32,226 nucleotides of DNA from Candidatus Aciduliprofundum sp. (GTDB lineage Archaea > Thermoplasmatota > Thermoplasmata > Thermoplasmatales > Aciduliprofundaceae). The stretch is taken from contig WAPW01000099.1 in assembly GCA_015520565.1 (NCBI GenBank), positions 1-32,226 of the forward strand, in the 5' to 3' direction. Both the position numbers and the translations under genes were made by a program. Below are positions 27,467-32,226 of the stretch, one piece after another. Below the pieces are notes generated by a model. That model was not told where the DNA came from. It saw only the letters and a program-made list of their open reading frames with translations, and searched no databases. The first letter of the stretch is position 1. Each line of letters starts with the position of its first letter.

Positions 27467-30102
27467 TTATAACGATTGATGGAAAGAGGGTTGAAGTTGA
27501 GGAAGGGAAGACCATTCTTCAGGTTGCGAGGGAAAATGGCATCGAGATTCCTGCGCTTTGCAATTACATTGATGGGAATCCCATAGGCTCCTGCGGGCTG
27601 TGCGTGGTAAGCATAAAAAATGGTGGAAGAGAATATCACGCGAGGGCATGCGCCACGAAAGTTGCAGAGGGAATGGAAATAGAAACACATACTCAAGAGG
27701 TGGAAGACGCAAGGAGAACGATTTTGAAGATGTTGGCTGAGGAGCACGGGGAGATTGGGGGCGAGGCTAAGGAATTGTTTTTGAAGTACGGAATAAAAAT
27801 AAAGAGCGATAAAAAGAGGGAAGCGCCGAATCTCTTAAATAATCCTTTCATCTCTTTCAACCCTAACGCCTGCGTCTCATGTTTCCGCTGCGTGCAGGCC
27901 TGCTCGCTCATAAAAGAGAACCATGTTTTGGTGCGAGAGAATCGCGGATCAAATATAGGAATCGTAGCAGGGATAAATGAAGCTCTCAAGGATGCTGGCT
28001 GCGCCTTCTGCGGCGCGTGCGTGGACGCGTGCCCCACCGGAGCGCTCATGGATTTGACCGCAAAAGAGGAAGAGACGAAAAAGATCACATCTATCTGCCC
28101 GTACTGCGGCGTGGGGTGTGCCATAGATTACTATGTTTCAGGCGATGAAATAATCTACGCTAAGGGCTCTCCCAACGGGGTGAACAAAGGGGACGATTGC
28201 ATTAAAGGCCGCTACGGCTGGCAATTTGTACACAGCGAAGAGCGATTGAAGAAACCTCTCATAAAGAAGAATGGAAAGTTTGAAGAAGTCACGTGGGATG
28301 AAGCTTTGAACTATGTGGCCTCGCGCCTGAAAGAAATAAAGGAGAAATACGGCGCGGACAGCATCGCTGGTCTCTCATCTGCGAAATGCACCAACGAGGA
28401 GAATTACCTATTTCAGAAGTTCATGCGCATCGTAGTGGGCACTAACAATGTGGACCACTGCGCGAGGCTATGTCATGCTTCCACCGTGGTCGGATTATTC
28501 AAAGTGTTTGGCAGCGGAGCAATGACAAACAGCCTGGAAGATTTGGAGAAAGATGCGGAGTTGTATTTTGTGATAGGTTCAAACACGACCCATGCGCATC
28601 CTGTGATTGGGACTATGATTAAAAGATCGGTTAAAGGTCGTGGCGCTAAATTGATAGTTGCGGACCCGCGGGATATCGAGCTTGCGGAGTATTCCGATAT
28701 CCATTTAAGGCATAGGCCGGGCACCGATGTCGCTTTGATCAACGGAATGATGAATGTGATAATCTCCCACGGGTTGGAAGATAGAGAATTCATAGAAAAC
28801 AGAACGGAGGGATACGAGAAATTAAAGGAAATCGTTAAGAAATATACGCCGGAGTATGTGGAGAAGATAACCGGTGTGCCTAAGGAGGACATAATAAAAG
28901 CGGCGGTTCTGTATGCAGCCCATAGATCAGCGATAATTTACGCAATGGGAATAACGCAGCACACTTCTGGCACGGCAAATGTGGCCTCGCTCGCAAATCT
29001 TGCGCTTCTAACTGGCAACGTGGGGAAGAGAGGCACTGGAGTGAATCCCCTCCGCGGGCAGAACAACGTTCAGGGTGCCGGCGACATGGGCGCTTTACCC
29101 AATGTGCTTCCCAGTTATGCGAAATTGGGAACGAGAAGAGCGAGGGAAATAGAAAAAATATGGGGTGGAAAAATACCGGATAAAGAGGGATTAACCATTG
29201 TTGAGATGATGCACGCCGCTTCTAAAGGAGTGATAAAGGCGATGTACATAATGGGCGAAAATCCGGCGGTGAGCGACCCTGACCAGAAGCATGTGATTCA
29301 GGCGCTAAAGAACTTGGAATTCTTAGTAGTACAGGATTTATTTATGAGCGAAACCGCTCAACTTGCGGATGTAATTCTTCCCGCAGCTTCCTCTCTCGAG
29401 AAAGAGGGCACGTTCACCAACACAGAGAGAAGAGTGCAATTACTTCACCGCGTTCTTGAACCCGTAGGGGATGCTAAGCCCGATTGGTGGATAATTCAGG
29501 AAATAGCTAAAAGAATGGGCGCGGAGTGGAATTATGAAAGCCCGAAGGACATATTTGAAGAGATAAGGAAGGTTGTTCCGCAGTACCGTGGGATAACATA
29601 CGAGAGAATAGAGAAAATGGGATTGCAGTGGCCGTGTCCCAGCATGGAGCATCCCGGGACTAAAATTCTCCACGAAGATACCTTCCCGACTCCAAACGGA
29701 TTGGCCAAATTCTCCCCTTACGAGTACAAGCCGCCGGCAGAAGAGCCGGACGAGGAGTATCCATTTGTGCTCACCACAGGGCGCACTTATGAGCATTTCC
29801 ACACGGGCACGCTGACGAGAAAAATAGATGGCTTCAATGAACTCATTCCAGAAGCATTCGTTGAAATTCACCCAGAGGATGCGGAGAAATTAGGTGTGGA
29901 AGAAGGAGATTGCATAGAGGTGGAATCTCGTAGAGGAAAGATAAGGGTGAAGGCGAAAATAGCGAGGATAAAAAAAGGTGTTGTGTTCATTCCATTCCAC
30001 TTCGCAGAGAGCGCAGCGAATGTTCTTACCATAGACGCACTGGATCCTGAGGCGAAGATTCCAGAGTTGAAGGTTGCGGCAGTCCGTTTGAAGAAGTGCT
30101 AA
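27463..30102 (+). CDS. fdhA: Formate dehydrogenase alpha subunit (Mo/W-bisMGD, Cys type) with N-terminal NuoG-like Fe-S domains
   Basis: N-terminal [2Fe-2S] CNYIDGNPIGSCGLCVV...AC, two [4Fe-4S] motifs (CVSCFRCVQAC, CAFCGACVDACP), CPYCGVGC, NNVDHCARLCHASTV active-site region, QHTSGTANVASLANLALLTGNVGKRGTGVNPLRGQNNVQGAGDMG. Confidence 0.95.
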   Translation: MIITIDGKRVEVEEGKTILQVARENGIEIPALCNYIDGNPIGSCGLCVVSIKNGGREYHARACATKVAEGMEIETHTQEVEDARRTILKMLAEEHGEIGGEAKELFLKYGIKIKSDKKREAPNLLNNPFISFNPNACVSCFRCVQACSLIKENHVLVRENRGSNIGIVAGINEALKDAGCAFCGACVDACPTGALMDLTAKEEETKKITSICPYCGVGCAIDYYVSGDEIIYAKGSPNGVNKGDDCIKGRYGWQFVHSEERLKKPLIKKNGKFEEVTWDEALNYVASRLKEIKEKYGADSIAGLSSAKCTNEENYLFQKFMRIVVGTNNVDHCARLCHASTVVGLFKVFGSGAMTNSLEDLEKDAELYFVIGSNTTHAHPVIGTMIKRSVKGRGAKLIVADPRDIELAEYSDIHLRHRPGTDVALINGMMNVIISHGLEDREFIENRTEGYEKLKEIVKKYTPEYVEKITGVPKEDIIKAAVLYAAHRSAIIYAMGITQHTSGTANVASLANLALLTGNVGKRGTGVNPLRGQNNVQGAGDMGALPNVLPSYAKLGTRRAREIEKIWGGKIPDKEGLTIVEMMHAASKGVIKAMYIMGENPAVSDPDQKHVIQALKNLEFLVVQDLFMSETAQLADVILPAASSLEKEGTFTNTERRVQLLHRVLEPVGDAKPDWWIIQEIAKRMGAEWNYESPKDIFEEIRKVVPQYRGITYERIEKMGLQWPCPSMEHPGTKILHEDTFPTPNGLAKFSPYEYKPPAEEPDEEYPFVLTTGRTYEHFHTGTLTRKIDGFNELIPEAFVEIHPEDAEKLGVEEGDCIEVESRRGKIRVKAKIARIKKGVVFIPFHFAESAANVLTIDALDPEAKIPELKVAAVRLKKC

Positions 30103-31295
30103 ATCACTATTTTTCCATTTACTATTGTATGCTCAACATTCAGTCCGTTTAGGGAGTACACGATGTTTGAGACAATAGTATCCTTTCTCAAAGGCAGTCC
30201 ATTTGGCTCTGGATTCAAAATGACTAAATCTGCAAGTTTTCCCTCTTCTATGCTTCCCGCATTCAATCCCAAAGCTTTTGCAGCGTTTATTGTGGCAAAA
30301 TCAAGGATGCTTTGAGCATTAGTTGCAGAGGCATCCCATCTCTCATTCTTATGCAACAAAGCTGCGAATTTCATAACCTCAAACATGTCAAGATTGTTAT
30401 TACTCACAGTGCTATCCGTGCCCAAAGTTATGAGGATTCCATTATCAAGCATTTCAGGCAGAGGCATTGAGCCACCGTTTCCAAGCTTCATATTGCTCGT
30501 TGGATTGTGAGATGCCTTAACCCCATTTTTTGCCAGAATTTTTATTTCGTGAAGAGTTAGCCAAACAAGGTGCGCTGCTATGAGCTTTGGATTTAAGAAC
30601 TCTATCTTTTCTAACCATTCCACAGGCCTCATCCCTGTTTTTTTCCTATGCTCATAAACTTCTTTCCTTGTTTCTGAGATGTGCATGGTTATGAGGGTAT
30701 CATATTTCTCCGCAATTTCCTTTGCCTTTAACAATGTTTCTTCGTTGCAAGTATAGACGGCATGGGGAGCTATTAGGGGAGTTATCAAATCCTCATTTTT
30801 AAATTCTCTAATGAAATTTTCAGCATTATTTAGAGGATTTCCCTCTTGGGTGGTTATATCTTCATCCACCACAGCCCATCCCAAAAATGCCCTTATTCCT
30901 AATTCTTTGGCTGCTTTTGCAATTGCATCCTCATCGCTGTACATATCTACAAAAGCCGTTGTTCCTGTGCGAAGCATCTCTCTTATTCCTAATTTTGCAC
31001 CATTGTAAATACCTTCCTTGCCCCTTTTTGCCTCCTCTTTCCACATCCTCGTTAAGAATTCTTCAAGATTAACATCATCCGCTATACCCCGCATATCCGT
31101 CATTCCCACATGCGTGTGCGTGTTTATCAGTCCGGGCATTGCAATTTTTCCCTTTGCATCCAAGATATACTCTGCTTCTACATTTACATTTCCTATCTCA
31201 GCAATTTTATTTTCTTCAATGTAAATATTTCCCTGCAGAATCTCCCTTTTCTCGTTCTGCGTAACAATCCAAGCGTTTTTTATCAGAATGCTCAT
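30099..31295 (-). CDS. mtaD: Amidohydrolase, 5-methylthioadenosine/S-adenosylhomocysteine deaminase-like
   Basis: MPGLINTHTHVGMTDMRGIADDVNLEEFLTRMWKEE, HISETRKEV, SHNPTSNMKLGNGGSMPLPEMLDNGILITLGTDSTVSNNNLDMFE. Confidence 0.92.
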   Translation of the reverse strand: MSILIKNAWIVTQNEKREILQGNIYIEENKIAEIGNVNVEAEYILDAKGKIAMPGLINTHTHVGMTDMRGIADDVNLEEFLTRMWKEEAKRGKEGIYNGAKLGIREMLRTGTTAFVDMYSDEDAIAKAAKELGIRAFLGWAVVDEDITTQEGNPLNNAENFIREFKNEDLITPLIAPHAVYTCNEETLLKAKEIAEKYDTLITMHISETRKEVYEHRKKTGMRPVEWLEKIEFLNPKLIAAHLVWLTLHEIKILAKNGVKASHNPTSNMKLGNGGSMPLPEMLDNGILITLGTDSTVSNNNLDMFEVMKFAALLHKNERWDASATNAQSILDFATINAAKALGLNAGSIEEGKLADLVILNPEPNGLPLRKDTIVSNIVYSLNGLNVEHTIVNGKIVI

Positions 31296-31370
31296 AGCCG
31301 AGTAATCTCTCTTGGATATAAAAATTTAATCAAGCCAAAGATTATATGAGAGAAAGGTATTAGCATTCCA

Positions 31371-32153
31371 GTGACGAGGATAACATTCTTGGGAAGTGGC
31401 GGAGGTAGATTTACCACAATTTATCAAGTTCGGGCCACTGGAGGGGTTTACATAGAGGATACCCTCAATATTCACATAGACCCTGGTCCGGGGGCTTTGG
31501 TTCAGATGCATAGATTCAAAGTTGACCCAACTAAAACGGATATAATTGCCATCTCCCATGCGCATACTGACCATTATACAGATGCAGAAGTTCTTATAGA
31601 GGCCATAACAAATGGAGGCACGAAGAAGAAGGGCTTGCTTGTTGGCTCAAAGAGCGTTTTAGAAGGATACGATGAATTTGATCCGATTATTTCAAAATAC
31701 CATAGAGGATTGGTGGATAAGGTTGCAGTTCTCTCTCCCGGAAATGTGGTGCGTTATAAAGGGATTAAAATTAGAGCAACAAAATCTTATCATAATGACC
31801 CAACAACGATTGGATTTAGAATTGAGACATCTCAGGGCTTAATTTCCTATGTGGCAGATACAGATTACAACAATTCTTTGATAGGTGCCCATAGAAATGC
31901 AAGGGTGCTCATTCTTCCTGTTACAAGGCCTCTGGGGGCTAAGATACCATACCATCTGAGTACAAAAGAAGCTGCAAAAATAGTGAAAGGAATAGAGCCA
32001 GAGATTGCCATATTGACACATTTTGGACTTAAAATGATAGAAGAAAATCCAGAATTTCAAGCTGACTGGATATGGAAAGAAACGGGGATAAGGACGATAG
32101 CTGCGGATGATGGTATGGTTGTGGAAATAGATAAGGAGATAGAGATTATTTAG
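31371..32153 (+). CDS. MBL-fold metallohydrolase
   Basis: ITFLGSGGGRFTTIYQVRATGGVYIED, ISHAHTDHYTDAEVLIEA (HxHxDH), SYVADTDYN, LTHFGLKM. GTG start. Confidence 0.9.
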   Translation: MTRITFLGSGGGRFTTIYQVRATGGVYIEDTLNIHIDPGPGALVQMHRFKVDPTKTDIIAISHAHTDHYTDAEVLIEAITNGGTKKKGLLVGSKSVLEGYDEFDPIISKYHRGLVDKVAVLSPGNVVRYKGIKIRATKSYHNDPTTIGFRIETSQGLISYVADTDYNNSLIGAHRNARVLILPVTRPLGAKIPYHLSTKEAAKIVKGIEPEIAILTHFGLKMIEENPEFQADWIWKETGIRTIAADDGMVVEIDKEIEII

Positions 32154-32226
32154 ACCTCCTCTCTCTAAAGTACCTATCTTCTTCCAAGAGCTCTTCCATC
32201 AAATCGCTTATCTTCCATTTTAGAGA
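32146..32226 (-). CDS. C-terminal end of an unidentified CDS running off the window
   Basis: Minus-strand open frame ...SLKWKISDLMEELLEEDRYFRERRSK* ending at TAA (32148-32146), overlapping the MBL gene stop. Confidence 0.45.
   Translation of the reverse strand, partial: SLKWKISDLMEELLEEDRYFRERRSK

Noticed and set aside
27467-29871. Several minus-strand ORFs >100 aa within fdhA (27693-28124, 28473-28892, 29440-29871)
   Set aside because: Opposite the well-supported fdhA frame; longer antisense ORFs are expected in this more GC-rich segment and their translations look non-protein-like.
1-32226. CRISPR arrays, tRNA/rRNA genes, IS elements, integrases, toxin-antitoxin or defence genes
   Set aside because: No regularly spaced repeats, cloverleaf-like segments, transposase motifs or recognised defence proteins were found by eye; short elements could be missed without covariance or HMM searches.

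Overview
The window is a gene-dense, AT-rich archaeal chromosome segment. Its gene content (SMC, aIF2-gamma, S6e, archaeal PheT, RPA/SOSS-B-like SSB, PAC2 family, tandem KaiC-like ATPases) suggests a euryarchaeote, perhaps Aciduliprofundum/DHVE2-like; that assignment is an inference from memory of gene content. No tRNA, rRNA, CRISPR array, transposase or integrase was recognised. Most genes are housekeeping. The items most worth a second look are: (1) a 1441-aa cell-surface protein joining a peptide-type ABC solute-binding domain to about six Ig-like domains, a coiled coil, a C-terminal TM helix and an acidic tail, with a stem-loop at the predicted 5' end of its mRNA and a hairpin plus T-tract across its stop codon; (2) a compositionally distinct NuoE-NuoF-FdhA operon (NAD-linked formate dehydrogenase) whose NuoE lacks one canonical [2Fe-2S] cysteine, preceded by a MobA-like gene split by a one-base frameshift in a G5 tract; (3) a decayed segment with a truncated DUF429-like start and a frameshifted ORF; (4) palindromic and direct-repeat elements between smc and a divergent membrane protein gene; (5) two overlapping single-domain KaiC-like ATPases, both lacking the usual EE motif; (6) all seven convergent gene pairs abut or overlap at their stop codons.
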